From Streptomyces sp. Ru62 (lineage in GTDB: Bacteria > Actinomycetota > Actinomycetes > Streptomycetales > Streptomycetaceae), in NCBI RefSeq assembly GCF_002920615.1, contig NZ_PQSU01000008.1:124001-188000 (forward strand): DNA of 64,000 bases. The letters are read 5' to 3'. Below, one piece after another: positions 41,851 to 53,255 of this stretch. Under the pieces are notes generated by a model. That model saw only the letters and a program-made list of their open reading frames with translations, was not told the origin of the DNA and searched no databases. The translations under genes and the position numbers were made by a program. Within the stretch, counting starts at the first letter, position 1. Every line of letters begins with the position of its first letter.

Positions 41851-43104
41851 TCAGAGTCGCACCACGATCAGCGCGATGTCGTCGCGGCCGCCGCTTGAGA
41901 CGCCGAGGCGTGCCAGGACGGTGTCGGCGAGTTGTCCGGTGCCGAGGCGGCCACATTTGCTGAGCACATCGGTCAGGCGCTCAAGGCCGGCGTCGATGTC
42001 CTCGCCGCGGCGCTCGATCAGCCCGTCGGTGTACAGCACGAGGGTGTCGCCGGGTCTGTAGGGCAGGCTGGCCTGTGGGCGCGGGACGTGCTGAGGGCGG
42101 GCGCCGAGCGGTGGGTCGGTGGCCTGGTCGAGCTGTTCCCAGCCGCCGTCGGGGTGGAGGAGTATCGGCGGTGGGTGACCCGCGTTGCTGTAGGTGATCA
42201 GGCGGCTGCGGGTGTCGATGAGCACCTGGACGGCGGTGGTCCCCAGAGCGTCCTCGATGGACCGGGCGTACAGGCCGAGGACTTCCAGCGCCTGGGCGGG
42301 GCGTTCCAGGGCGCGGGTGGCAGCGGACAGGGCGCTGCGGAGCATGCCCATGACGGCGGCGGCCTGAAGGCCGTGGCCGATGACATCGCCGACGGCGAGG
42401 GCGAGCCGGTCGGGTGGGATGTCGACGACGTCGTACCAGTCACCGCACACGTTCAGGGAGCCGGTGGCGGGCAGGTAGCGCACGGTGACATCGTGGGGGT
42501 GCTGGGCCAGGTCGGGGGCATGGAGCATGGCTTCCTGCAGGGCGAGGGCGACCTCGCGTTCCCGCGTGTGGGCCTGGCGCAGTTCCTCGTTCAGCCGCTG
42601 CAGCTCCCGCGCCCGCGCGTACAGTTCGGCCTCCAGCGCCTCGGTCTCCCCCAAGTACTGGCCGACCCGGACCCCGGCGGGCTCCGCGGCCTGGTGGGCT
42701 TTGACGAAGGCGGTGACGTCCTCGACCCGGTGGATGATGTAGACCACCCGCCCGTCCGGGCCCAGGACGGGTGTGTTCACCGGGGACCACCAACGTTCCT
42801 CGAAGACGCCCGGCCGGCCCGTGACGGGGATGTCGTACTTCTGCAGGCCCATCGTGTCGGGCCGGCTGGTGGCGAGGACCCGGTGCAGGGAAGCGTCGAG
42901 GTTGCGGACCCCGTCGGCCTCCGGGTCGGCGGGGTTGTCGGGGAACGCGGTGAAGATGTGCAGGCCGAGCAGGTCCTCGCGGGTGCGCTCGGTGGCCTCC
43001 AGATAGGCCTGGTTCACATCGACGATGATCAGGTCCGGGCCGAGTACCAGGTACGGGCTCGGTGTGGCGGCGAACAGTGCCGCGTGGTCAACCCGCGATG
43101 CCAT
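41851..43104 (-). CDS. PAS-SpoIIE serine phosphatase
   Basis: A 417-residue protein: PAS domain (residues 5-130, PYLVLGPDLIIVDVNQAYLEATERTRE split here by function, with AFPDNPADPE), a coiled-coil linker (EALEAELYARARELQRLNEEL) and a PP2C-like SpoIIE domain with GDWYDV, AVGDVIGHGLQAA and LYTDGLIERR providing the metal-binding Asp residues. These dephosphorylate anti-sigma-antagonists and control partner-switching stress or developmental pathways. ATG 43104 follows GGGAG; no kinase domain is fused. Confidence 0.9.
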   Translation of the reverse strand: MASRVDHAALFAATPSPYLVLGPDLIIVDVNQAYLEATERTREDLLGLHIFTAFPDNPADPEADGVRNLDASLHRVLATSRPDTMGLQKYDIPVTGRPGVFEERWWSPVNTPVLGPDGRVVYIIHRVEDVTAFVKAHQAAEPAGVRVGQYLGETEALEAELYARARELQRLNEELRQAHTREREVALALQEAMLHAPDLAQHPHDVTVRYLPATGSLNVCGDWYDVVDIPPDRLALAVGDVIGHGLQAAAVMGMLRSALSAATRALERPAQALEVLGLYARSIEDALGTTAVQVLIDTRSRLITYSNAGHPPPILLHPDGGWEQLDQATDPPLGARPQHVPRPQASLPYRPGDTLVLYTDGLIERRGEDIDAGLERLTDVLSKCGRLGTGQLADTVLARLGVSSGGRDDIALIVVRL

Positions 43105-43191
43105 CGGCGGCACTCCCTTCCGGCCCCAACAGCCCTCACCCTCAACTTAAGGTCCGCCCTCCGTCCGCGCCCGCCATCTCCTCCCTCACTC

Positions 43192-43241
43192 CCGGACCAG
43201 CCACCCACCAGTGGACCACTTCCGGACCAGCCACCCACCAG
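43192..43241. repeat. 20-base direct repeat, 30-base period, in divergent promoter region
   Basis: CCGGACCAGCCACCCACCAG is present at 43192-43211 and 43222-43241. It lies between the SpoIIE phosphatase start (43104) and the carbonic anhydrase start (43446). Spacing of nearly three helical turns would place two bound proteins on the same face. Confidence 0.75.
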
Positions 43242-43445
43242 GGGAACCGCGGGACGGCTGCCCTCTGGCGGTCGGCCGGCCGTACGGGACCGGGCGGCGG
43301 CGCCGCGCGCCGGGGTTCCGCGGTGAGGCGGGCGGCCCGGGCCCGGCGCCTGATGCTGACGCCCGAGCCGTCGGCATCACCCGACCCGGCGACGACCGAG
43401 GGCCCGGGCGGTGCGACGACGGGGGCCGGGTTCTAAGCTGCGGTC

Positions 43446-44087
43446 ATGACCGAGATCCAGAACCCGACGCCCCGAGACGCCTTCGAGCTGCTGTTGTCCG
43501 GTAACCAGCGCTTCGTCGCCGGCACCCCGGAGCACCCGAACCAGGACGCCACCCGCCGCGCCGAGATCGCACCGTCCCAGCAGCCCTTCGCCGTGCTGTT
43601 CGGATGCTCGGACTCCCGGCTGGCCGCCGAGATCATCTTCGACCGTGGCCTGGGCGACCTGTTCGTGGTGCGCACCGCGGGCCACGTGGTGGGCGCGGAG
43701 GTGCTGGGCAGCATCGAGTACGGCGTGGACGTGCTGGGCTGCCCGCTGGTCGTGGTGCTCGGTCACGACTCGTGCGGCGCGGTCGGCGCGGCGTGCGCCG
43801 CGCTGGAGGACGGCATGACACCGGCCGGGTACGTCCGGGACGTCGTCGAACGCGTGACCCCCAGCGTGCTGGCGGCGCGGGCCGCCGGACGGGTCGAGCC
43901 GGACGAGATCCTCGCCGAGCACATAAGGCACACCGTCGACCTGCTGCTGGACCGCTCCCGGGTGCTCGCCGAGAAGGTCGCCGCCGGCCAGGCCGCCGTG
44001 GTGGGCCTGTGCTACCGCCTGGCCGACGGCAGTGCCCAGCTCGTCGCCTCTCGCGGCCTCGACGAGGTGGTCCCGGCCGCGTCCTGA
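43446..44087 (+). CDS. Beta-class carbonic anhydrase
   Basis: A 213-residue enzyme interconverting CO2 and bicarbonate. Zinc ligands and catalytic dyad are in FGCSDSRL (Cys and Asp-Arg) and VVLGHDSCGAV (His and Cys). The length is typical and no signal is seen, so it is cytoplasmic. It is preceded by a 340-base region shared with the divergent phosphatase gene. Its own start follows a short AAGCTGCGGTC leader with a weak ribosome site. Confidence 0.93.
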   Translation: MTEIQNPTPRDAFELLLSGNQRFVAGTPEHPNQDATRRAEIAPSQQPFAVLFGCSDSRLAAEIIFDRGLGDLFVVRTAGHVVGAEVLGSIEYGVDVLGCPLVVVLGHDSCGAVGAACAALEDGMTPAGYVRDVVERVTPSVLAARAAGRVEPDEILAEHIRHTVDLLLDRSRVLAEKVAAGQAAVVGLCYRLADGSAQLVASRGLDEVVPAAS

Positions 44088-44351
44088 CCGCCCCGGCCGC
44101 GGCTGTTCAGCGTGGTGTGCCGTGGTCGGAGATCCCCTGCTCGATCATCCATGGAACGGCACCGTCCGATGGCTCGCGGAGCCGACCACGTGCCCGGCAC
44201 CGCCCCCGCGCCGACCTGACGCGGGGGCGTGGGCTGCGAGGTGCGAGATGCCGGGGGAGGGGCGACGGCCCTCACCGGCGACAGGAGGCATGTGCGTACC
44301 CCTCCCGCGACCGGCCGGTGGCCAAGGGACGGTGCGCCGGGATGAGCAGTA

Positions 44352-44771
44352 TCAGCCGACGGTGAGCTGGAAGTAGGCAGTCGCCCGGTAGCCGGTGTCG
44401 GGTACGGCCACCTCGACGGTGACCGGGACACCTGCCCGGGTCGGCTTGACGTGGACGGGTACTGCGCGCTTCTCGCCCTCGGCGAGCGGCGGCACCAGGT
44501 CGGAGGCGGCTGCCTGGTCATTCAGCCAGTCCAGGTCGTAGTCGGTGACGTAGTCGTCGAAGCTTCTGCCGGGACGTACGACCAGCGCTGCCGGGCCGAT
44601 CTCGGAGACGCTGTCTTCGAGCGACGGGCCACCTGGGAGCACTTCGGCGTCGGTACCGTTCTCATAGGTCACGGAGAAGGTGTGGGTGCCGTCGCCCTTG
44701 GCGACCGGCGGACTCACGGTGACCTTCAAACCGTCTTCGAACTGGGCCGTCCCGCCGGGACCGAGGGGATC
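44352..44771 (-). pseudogene. N-terminally truncated secreted/lipoprotein-like protein
   Basis: The open frame reads GPGGTAQFEDGLKVTVSPP, then THTFSVTYENGTD and PVTVEVAVPDTGY, a beta-sandwich domain usually found at the C-terminus of actinobacterial lipoproteins that begin with a signal peptide and Cys box. Here an in-frame TAG stands immediately upstream of the domain and no signal-encoding sequence follows; an HxlR fragment occupies that space. The gene has lost its 5' part. A TTG at 44729 is the only candidate start. Confidence 0.6.
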
Positions 44772-44859
44772 GACCTATGTGTCCCCACGTCCCTGGTTCC
44801 GCGCCGTGTGCGCGCTCGGCCCTGCCCCGCCCGAACGCCGTGCCGCGTGCGCCGACCCG

Positions 44860-45118
44860 TCAGGCCTCGAAGCGTCGCCGGGCGGACTCGATGTGCCGGA
44901 AGTACCGGTAGGTCCACTCGCACATCCCGTCGACCGTCGCCCGCAGTCCGCAGCCCGCCTCGGTGAGGGTGTACTCCACACGGGGCGGGACGGTGGGGTG
45001 GACGGTCCGCTCCACCAGGCCGTTGCGCTCCAGCATGCGCAGGTTCTGGGTGAGGCGCCAGGGAGTCGGCGCGCCGCAGGTCGGCATCCTCGGCCGAGCC
45101 GCTGAACTGCTTGGTCAC
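44860..45118 (-). pseudogene. HxlR-family regulator remnant
   Basis: The C-terminal half of an HxlR wing is clear: LTQNLRMLERNGLVERTVHP, TVPPRVEYTLTEAG, then a helix ending ESARRRFEA. The N-terminal piece MTKQFSGSAEDADLRRAD is in another frame, and the helix-turn-helix core between them (about 40 residues) is missing. HxlR proteins normally bind DNA as dimers, so this one should be non-functional. It lies back to back with a truncated RidA-like gene, an arrangement common for intact pairs. Confidence 0.65.
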
Positions 45119-45198
45119 TATCAGGTTCCCCAGTCATCGAAAAGTGCGTCCTTCCATGTCAACGCACACTCTCCTACGGTTCCTGAGTAACCTCGAAG

Positions 45199-45525
45199 GT
45201 GGTCTTCATCGCCGGGCAGGTCTCCTGGGACGCGGAAGGGGTCACGGTCGGCGAGGGCGACCTCGCTGCGCAGGTCGAGCGGTGCTACCTCAACATCGCC
45301 AGCGCGCTGGCCGAGGCCGGTGGTTCCTTCGACGACGTGGCGAAACTGACCTTCTACGTCGTGGACCGGACTGCCGACAAGATGCCCGCGCTCCTGGAGG
45401 GAGTCAACCGGGCGGCCGCGAAGCTGGGGGTCACTCCCGTGCCACCGGTCACGCTGATCGGCGTCGCGGCGCTGGACGTCCCCGAGCACCTGGTCGAGAT
45501 CGAAGCCACCGCGGTCCTGGACTGA
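45199..45525 (+). pseudogene. RidA/YjgF-like protein lacking its N-terminus
   Basis: Residues FIAGQVSWDAEG, GEGDLAAQVERCYLNIASAL and PVPPVTLIGVAALDVPEHLVEIEA are typical of RidA-family enamine/imine deaminases. The usual first 25-30 residues, which form the first strand, are missing: an in-frame TGA at 45184 lies just before the GTG at 45199. At 108 residues it is shorter than family members of about 130. It is probably non-functional, though a low-level product cannot be excluded. Confidence 0.6.
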
Positions 45526-45542
45526 GCGTGTCGCGCGCCGGA

Positions 45543-45635
45543 ACGGTCGTCCAAACCGCCCGGTTCCCCGCCGAAACGGCCGTACAAGCCGCCCGGTTCC
45601 CCGCCGGAACGGCCGTACAAGCCGCCCGGTTCCTT
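45543..45635. repeat. 33-base tandem repeat, nearly three copies
   Basis: A unit of the type GTACAAGCCGCCCGGTTCC plus CCGCCGGAACGGCC repeats from about 45543 to 45635, with a few mismatches in the first copy and a truncated third copy. It lies 20 bases after the RidA-like stop and upstream of the hydroxyquinol genes, in non-coding DNA. Confidence 0.8.
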
Positions 45636-45927
45636 GACGACTGAACCGCGCCCTGCCAACGGAGTAACGAGCTTCCGATGCCATGCCATGCCATACCCGG
45701 CTCCGCCCTGTCCGTCCCGGCGACCCAGCGGGCCTGGGCGCGCTTGCCGCCGGTCTCCGGCACAGGGAGGCGGCGCAAGCAGCCCCCCGGTGCGCCGGCC
45801 CCGGTACACACGCGCGTTTCGTGCAGCCCGGCGCGCGCATCGTGCAGGACGACGTGCCGCCCTCCTCCGCACACTCGGTGATCCAAGCCATCGACGCACA
45901 CCTGATGACAGGCGGAGGCAGAACTCG
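45636..45927. other. Leader region before the hydroxyquinol operon
   Basis: No gene is recognised. A short reverse-complement-free frame on the + strand contains THARFVQPGARIVQDDVPP, which looks protein-like but has no start or known relative and may be a gene remnant. The promoter of the downstream operon is expected here. Confidence 0.35.
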
Positions 45928-47856
<1,929 letters not shown>

Positions 47857-47873
47857 CCGAGGAGCGCACACCC

Positions 47874-49646
47874 ATGACGACCACCGACCCGCTCGACGCG
47901 TACGACACCGACGTCCTCGTCGTCGGCAGCGGCCCCGCAGGCGGCTCGGCCGCCCTGCTGCTGGCCACCTACGGCGTCCGCACCCTGCTGGTGACGAAGT
48001 ACGGGTGGCTCGCCAACACCCCGCGCGCGCACATCACCAACCAGCGCACCATGGAGGTCCTGCGCGACCTCGGCGTCGAGTCCGAGGCGCTGGCCCTCGG
48101 CAGCCCCTCGCACCTGATGGGCGACACCGTGCTGTGCACGGCGCTGACCGGCGACGAGATCGGCCGCATCCGCAGCTGGGGCACCGGCCCCGCGACGGCC
48201 ACCGAGTACTCCGCGAAGAGCCCCTGCGAGATGATCGACCTGCCGCAGACCTACCTGGAGCCGATCCTGGTCGACAACGCGGCGGCCCGCGGCGCCAAGG
48301 TCCGCTTCGACACCGAGTTCATCAGCTTCGAACAGGACGAGGACGGGGTCACCGCCCTGCTGCGCGACCGGGTCCGCGGGGACGAGTTCACGGTGCGGGC
48401 CCGCTACCTGATCGGCGCCGACGGCGGGCGCAGCGCGGTCGCCGAGCAGCTCGGCCTGCCCTTCGCCGGCCGCATGGCCAAGGCCGGCAGCATGAACATC
48501 GTCTTCAAGGCCGACCTCGCCCGGTACTGCGCCCACCGTCCGAGCGTCCTGTACTGGGTGCTGCAGCCCGGCGCGGACACCGGAGGCATCGGCATGGGCC
48601 TGGTCCGGATGGTCCGCCCGTGGAACGAGTGGCTGCTGGTGTGGGGTTACGACATAGAGCAGCCGCCGCCGAGTGTCGACGAGGAGGCCGCCCGGAAGAT
48701 CGTGCGCGACCTCGTCGGCGATCCCGACCTGCCGGTGGAGATCACGTCGACCTCGCTGTGGACCGTCAACCACGCCTACGCCGAGGAGTATTCGACCGGC
48801 AGGGTCTTCTGCGCCGGCGACGCCGTGCACCGCCATCCGCCGTCCAACGGACTGGGCTCCAACACCTCCGTCCAGGACGCGTACAACCTCGCCTGGAAAC
48901 TCGCGATGGTGATCCGCGGCGAGGCGGGACCCGCGCTGCTCGACAGCTACACCGCCGAACGCGCCCCCGTGGGGCGGCAGATCGTCGAGCGGGCCAACCT
49001 CAGCCGCGACCAGTTCGGGCCGATCTTCGATGTGCTCGGTGTCGGCGGCGGCAGCGACGCGGAGGCCATCGCCGAGGGGATCGCGGCGCTACGGGAGGGG
49101 ACACCCGAGGGCGCCAAGAAGAGACGGCAGCTCGAAGAGGCGATCCAGCTGAAGAACTACGAGTTCAACGCGCACGGCGTGGAGATGAACCAGCGGTACG
49201 TCTCCACCGCGGTGCTCCCCGACGACAGCCCGGCCGAAGTGTGGCCGGCCGACCGCGAGTTGGTGCACCAGCCGACGACCCGGCCGGGCGCCAAACTGCC
49301 GCACGCCTGGCTGGTCGACGCCCAGGGCGAGCGCGTCTCCACGCTGGACGTCGTCGGCCACGGTCTCTTCACCGTGCTGACCGGCCTGTCCGGCGGTGTC
49401 TGGGAGACCGCCGCACGCGCCTGCGGCGACGCCCTCGGCGTACGGCTGCGCGTGGTCCGTGTCGGTGACGACAACTACCGTGACGCCTACGGCGAATGGA
49501 GCCGCGTCAGCGAGATCGCCGAGGACGGCGTGCTGCTGGTACGCCCGGACGGACACGTCGCCTGGCGCCGCACCACCGCCGCCGAGACCGACGAGGCGGC
49601 ACGGGAGGACCTCCTCGGCGCACTCCGCCACGTCCTGGCGCGTTAG
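47874..49646 (+). CDS. FAD-dependent phenol/resorcinol monooxygenase (TfdB/MhpA-like)
   Basis: A 590-residue class A flavin hydroxylase. It has the motif VLVVGSGPAGGSAALLLATYG, the DG motif YLIGADGGRSAVAEQ (about residue 180), the GD motif VFCAGDAVHRHPPSNGLGSNT and a C-terminal thioredoxin-like domain (from about residue 440) as in phenol hydroxylases. Downstream of the fused hydroxyquinol enzyme, it most likely hydroxylates resorcinol or a related phenol to hydroxyquinol. ATG 47874 was chosen because GAGGAG stands 9 bases upstream; ATG 47853 overlapping the upstream stop is the alternative. Confidence 0.88.
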   Translation: MTTTDPLDAYDTDVLVVGSGPAGGSAALLLATYGVRTLLVTKYGWLANTPRAHITNQRTMEVLRDLGVESEALALGSPSHLMGDTVLCTALTGDEIGRIRSWGTGPATATEYSAKSPCEMIDLPQTYLEPILVDNAAARGAKVRFDTEFISFEQDEDGVTALLRDRVRGDEFTVRARYLIGADGGRSAVAEQLGLPFAGRMAKAGSMNIVFKADLARYCAHRPSVLYWVLQPGADTGGIGMGLVRMVRPWNEWLLVWGYDIEQPPPSVDEEAARKIVRDLVGDPDLPVEITSTSLWTVNHAYAEEYSTGRVFCAGDAVHRHPPSNGLGSNTSVQDAYNLAWKLAMVIRGEAGPALLDSYTAERAPVGRQIVERANLSRDQFGPIFDVLGVGGGSDAEAIAEGIAALREGTPEGAKKRRQLEEAIQLKNYEFNAHGVEMNQRYVSTAVLPDDSPAEVWPADRELVHQPTTRPGAKLPHAWLVDAQGERVSTLDVVGHGLFTVLTGLSGGVWETAARACGDALGVRLRVVRVGDDNYRDAYGEWSRVSEIAEDGVLLVRPDGHVAWRRTTAAETDEAAREDLLGALRHVLAR

Positions 49647-50125
49647 GGGAGCATGCGCTCGCGGAACACGTGCCGACGCCGGTGAGGCCCTGGCAGACGT
49701 GACGGACGGACGGTCGTCCGTCGGGCGGGGCTGTCCCGGCCGAGGACGTCAGCCGTCCACGCGAGGGCAGCAGCCGCGACGACACCTCCCTGGTCCCCCC
49801 CTCGCCACGCCGGAACCGGCGTTCCGCGCGGAGGGCACCCTCACCGCCGCCTACGCCTCGCCGCAAGGCGGCGGGGCGGGCGTCGACCGGGGGTGAGCCG
49901 CCGGCGCGGGTGCGGCCGGCGGCGGTGACGGGCCCCGAGCCGCAGTACCTCGGGCTCGGGCCGGCCGACGCGATCCGCAGGGTGCTCGCCAAGGCGGACC
50001 TGGGAGTGGTCGCGCACCAGCCGGCTGCGGCCGGCACGGCGCGGGCACGTGGCTGGCGGCGCTGTGCACCGGGGTGGGCCGGGGAGGGGCGCTGGTGCCG
50101 GAACGCTGGGAGTCGGGCGCCCCGG
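49647..50125. other. Intergenic region, including a short inverted repeat
   Basis: About 480 bases between the monooxygenase stop and the AraC stop (convergent). GACGGACG at 49705-49712 and CGTCCGTC at 49715-49722 form a tight inverted repeat about 60 bases after the monooxygenase stop and may act in termination. No gene is recognised in the rest; + strand frame 49910 onward has no start signal or domain. Confidence 0.4.
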
Positions 50126-50995
50126 TCAGCCCGAGCGGCGCAGCGCGGCCGGGGTGGTGCCGAGCCGGGCGCGCATCACCCGGGTGAGGTGCTCCTGGTG
50201 GGAGAACCCGCAGGCGACGGCCACCTCGGCGATCGGGTCGGTACCGGTGCGCAGCAGTCGGCACGCCCGCTCCAGACGCAGCGCGAGCAGGAACTGGTGC
50301 GGCGACTGTCCCGTGCTCGCCCGGAACTGCCGGGTGAACTGGCTGCGGCTCAGCGAGGCCGCGTCGGCGAGATCCGCGATCGGCAGCGGTTCGGCCAGCC
50401 GCTCCTCCATGAGCGCGCGGACGGCGGCGAGCCGGCGTGCGGACAGTCCGGACCGTTTGTCCGCAGGCACCGCCTCCCGGACACCGTGCCGGCGGACGAG
50501 CTGCGCGGCGAGCATCCCGGTCAGATGGTCGGTGTAGGTACGGGCCGACGGCTCCCACGAGCGCACCGCGCCGGCCAGCGCGAGCAGGAGCTGCTCGGCC
50601 AGGGGGTCGGTGGTGCCTAGTTCCTCGGACAGCTCCACGGGCCGTCCGTCGTTCGCCTCGCACAGCGCGTCGTCGGTGAGGTAGGCGTGGACCGTGTCGA
50701 GCGTGCCGCCGAGTTCGACGGCGAGGGTACGGCCGGCCGGCTGCAGGAAGAGCCCACCGGCCGGGATCGTCCGCGACCGGGTGTCCGCGCCCTGTCCCCG
50801 CCGCACGGTGACGGGGCCGCTCAGGTGCAGGATCAGCAGATGAGTGGGGGCCGGATCGAAGGCGGCACGGTAGGGCTGCTCCTCCTGGGTGGAGAGGTAC
50901 AGCCGCTCCCACCCGAGCCCGGCACTGCTGTGCCGCGTCCGCACACCGGGTTGCCGCAGGATACCGACGGTGTCGGCCAGACCCAGCTCCGCCAT
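50126..50995 (-). CDS. AraC-family transcriptional regulator
   Basis: A 289-residue regulator. An N-terminal AraC-binding-like cupin (HLLILHLSGPVTVRRG, GGLFLQPAGRTL) is followed by a C-terminal double HTH (IADLADAASLSRSQFTRQF, PIAEVAVACGFSHQEHLTRVM). ATG 50995 follows GAGGAGG. It is convergent with the hydroxyquinol operon and may regulate aromatic catabolism, but no target is certain. Confidence 0.88.
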   Translation of the reverse strand: MAELGLADTVGILRQPGVRTRHSSAGLGWERLYLSTQEEQPYRAAFDPAPTHLLILHLSGPVTVRRGQGADTRSRTIPAGGLFLQPAGRTLAVELGGTLDTVHAYLTDDALCEANDGRPVELSEELGTTDPLAEQLLLALAGAVRSWEPSARTYTDHLTGMLAAQLVRRHGVREAVPADKRSGLSARRLAAVRALMEERLAEPLPIADLADAASLSRSQFTRQFRASTGQSPHQFLLALRLERACRLLRTGTDPIAEVAVACGFSHQEHLTRVMRARLGTTPAALRRSG

Positions 50996-51103
50996 GGTGC
51001 GACCTCCTCGTGGCACCGGATGTAGTTGAATCATAAACGGCAACGGCGGGGGCGGAAGGGGGCGCACCCCGATTTCCGGCCACTCCCGTCACGAGCAGCT
51101 CGC

Positions 51104-52560
51104 GTGACAGGGCGGTCACCGTCGGTCCCGACCTGTCCTCGCGACGCCCGGCAAGGGGGTCCGGACCACGGGACGGCACACGCAGGGCGGCCCGGACGCA
51201 GGCGCTTTCTCGGGGCGTGCACCGGCCTCGGGATCGCCTCGCTGACGGTCGCCGCCTGTGACGCGTCCGCCCCCACGCACGGGCACCACCGGGCGGCCCT
51301 CTCCCACCGGCCAGAAGTGGACCGGGACCGGTCCGGGACCCCGATTGGTGCATCACGTCCCGGGGTCCTGCCCCGGCCGTCGCCGGCTACGCGGACCGGG
51401 TGAGCGTGACGCCGGGCGAGGAGTGCGGCCTGTACGTCTCGACGACCGCGTCGTCCTTCCGGGTCTCGGCCTTCCGAGTCGGCTGGTACGGCGGCACCCA
51501 GGCCCGGCTCGTGTGGTCGTCCGAGCGTGTACGCGGCCGTGTCCGGCCGGAACCCCGCTTCCTGTCGGACACCCGCACCGTGCGCGCGGACTGGCCGCGC
51601 ACGCTCACCTTCGGCACGGCCGGCTGTCCGGAGGGCGCGTATCTGCTGCGGCTGGAGGCGGACAGCGGCCACCAGCGCTACATCCCGCTGATCGTGCGTT
51701 CCACGCAGGGTACGGGCCGAACGGTCCTGATCCACGCCTCGGCCACCTGGCAGGCCTACAACCGGTGGGGCGGTTACAGCCTCTACGCCGGTGCCTCCGG
51801 CGCGTACGCCACCCGTTCCCTGGCCGTCAGCTTCGACCGCCCCTACGACGCCGACGGCGCTGAGAAGTTCATGGTGTACGAACGGGCGGCGGTGGTGCTG
51901 GCGGAACGGCTCGGCATACCCCTCGCCTACACCACCGGCACGGACGTGCACCGCGACCCGGAGATCCTGCGCGGCGCGGCCACGGTGGTCTGTCTCGGGC
52001 ACGACGAGTACTGGACCCCGGAGCAGCGCCGACATGTCACCCAGGCCCGCGACGCCGGCACCAACGTGCTGTTCCTCGGCGCCAACATCTGCTTCCGCCG
52101 GGTCCGCCTGGAGCAGGGGCAGACGCAGCCGGACCGTACGGTGGTCTGCTACAAGTCCTCCGCCGGGTCCGACGCCCTCTACACCGCCCAGCCCGCCCTG
52201 GTGACCACCGACTTCCGCCAGAGCCCGGCGGCGGACCCCGAGTCCTCCCTCACCGGAGTGCTCTACGAGGGCTACCCGACGGACGCGCCGTACGTCGTCC
52301 ACGCGGCGGACCACTGGCTGTACGAAGGAACGGGCCTACGGCCCGGCGACGGTCTCGACCACCTGGTCGGCGTCGAATACGACCGGGTCACACCCGCGGC
52401 CCCCGTCCCCGAGCCGCTGGAGATCACGGCTCAGGGTCCGGGCATCCATTCCGTGATCGCCACGGAGAACGCCCTGCGAGCCTTCGCGCGGGGCCCCGCC
52501 GCCCATCACCGCCCGGCGGCCCGCACGAACGTCAGCGAGCTGTGCAAGACCCGGACCTGA
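51104..52560 (+). pseudogene. Frameshifted Tat-exported DMFase large-subunit-like protein
   Basis: A twin-arginine lipoprotein-like signal (PGRRRFLGACTGLGIASL, VAACDAS) is in one frame and ends at a stop near 51403. The catalytic-like domain is in the next frame: WCITSRGPAPAVAGYADRVS, then SSFRVSAFRVGWYGG, LIHASATWQAYNRWGGYSLY and CLGHDEYWTPEQRRHV, which matches the N,N-dimethylformamidase beta-subunit-like C-terminal family. One base change between about 51310 and 51345 would restore a single protein of about 480 residues. If real, the shift separates export signal from domain and kills the gene. GTG 51400 could still start a cytoplasmic version. Confidence 0.65.
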
Positions 52561-52672
52561 GGCGGCCTCAGCGAAACCCGGCCCCTGCGACAGCGCGAAG
52601 AGCGGCGACGGTCGACACCACGGCGATGTTCACCCGGAGGCGGGGAACCCGCAGCACCCGCGATCGCTCCCC

Positions 52673-53005
52673 TCAGTCGCGACTGAAGGCGTAGGCGCGC
52701 TCCACCCGCGCGACTTCCACGCTGTACGAGGAGTACCAGCGTTCACGTCCGAGCCGCTGTGCGTCGAGGTGTTCGGGGTGGGCCTTCCATGCCGCTATCG
52801 ATGCCTCGTCCGCGTAGTAGATGACCACGAGGTCCCGGCCGTCCTCGTCCGTCAGCGACTCGCGGCCGAGATAACCGGGCTGCGCTTCACCGAGTTCGGC
52901 CATCCGCTTGCTCATCGCTGCGTAGCCTTCAAGATCCGCGGCGGGCCGGGTGGTGATGATCACTGCGTAATACGGCGGCTCGGGACGGACGAACGAGGTG
53001 GTCAT
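52673..53005 (-). CDS. ABM-family (antibiotic biosynthesis monooxygenase fold) protein
   Basis: A 110-residue dimeric alpha-beta barrel protein. It opens with YYAVIITTRPAADLEGYAAM, contains PGYLGRESLTDEDGRDLVVIYYADEASIAAWKAHPEH and ends YSVEVARVERAYAF, given here in part. Such small proteins are found as cofactor-free oxygenases or heme-degrading enzymes; a specific role cannot be assigned. ATG 53005 follows GGAGGG. It is a single-gene unit. Confidence 0.8.
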   Translation of the reverse strand: MTTSFVRPEPPYYAVIITTRPAADLEGYAAMSKRMAELGEAQPGYLGRESLTDEDGRDLVVIYYADEASIAAWKAHPEHLDAQRLGRERWYSSYSVEVARVERAYAFSRD

Positions 53006-53255
53006 GTGAGAAGCCCTCCGTCTGTAAGGAGTGTGAGGCGCCAAGGCTACTGACGTGTTTCTTCGGTGGCTACCGCCTCAGTCGGTGAACATCACAAGGG
53101 CCGAGCGGCGGCCGAGCGGCCGAAGCGGATGCATGCCGGGTGTGCCTTCTCTGTCGGGGGAGAGGTGCCGGTTGGCACTTACCTGGACAGCAACGCCCGG
53201 TTCGACGAGCCCAAAGATGACCGCCATGGCCACCGAACGTCTCACGATTCATGAG

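Noticed and set aside
44726..45137. Longer reverse ORFs over the HxlR remnant as intact genes
   Set aside because: They are frame-shifted readings; only the C-terminal HxlR wing is recognisable.
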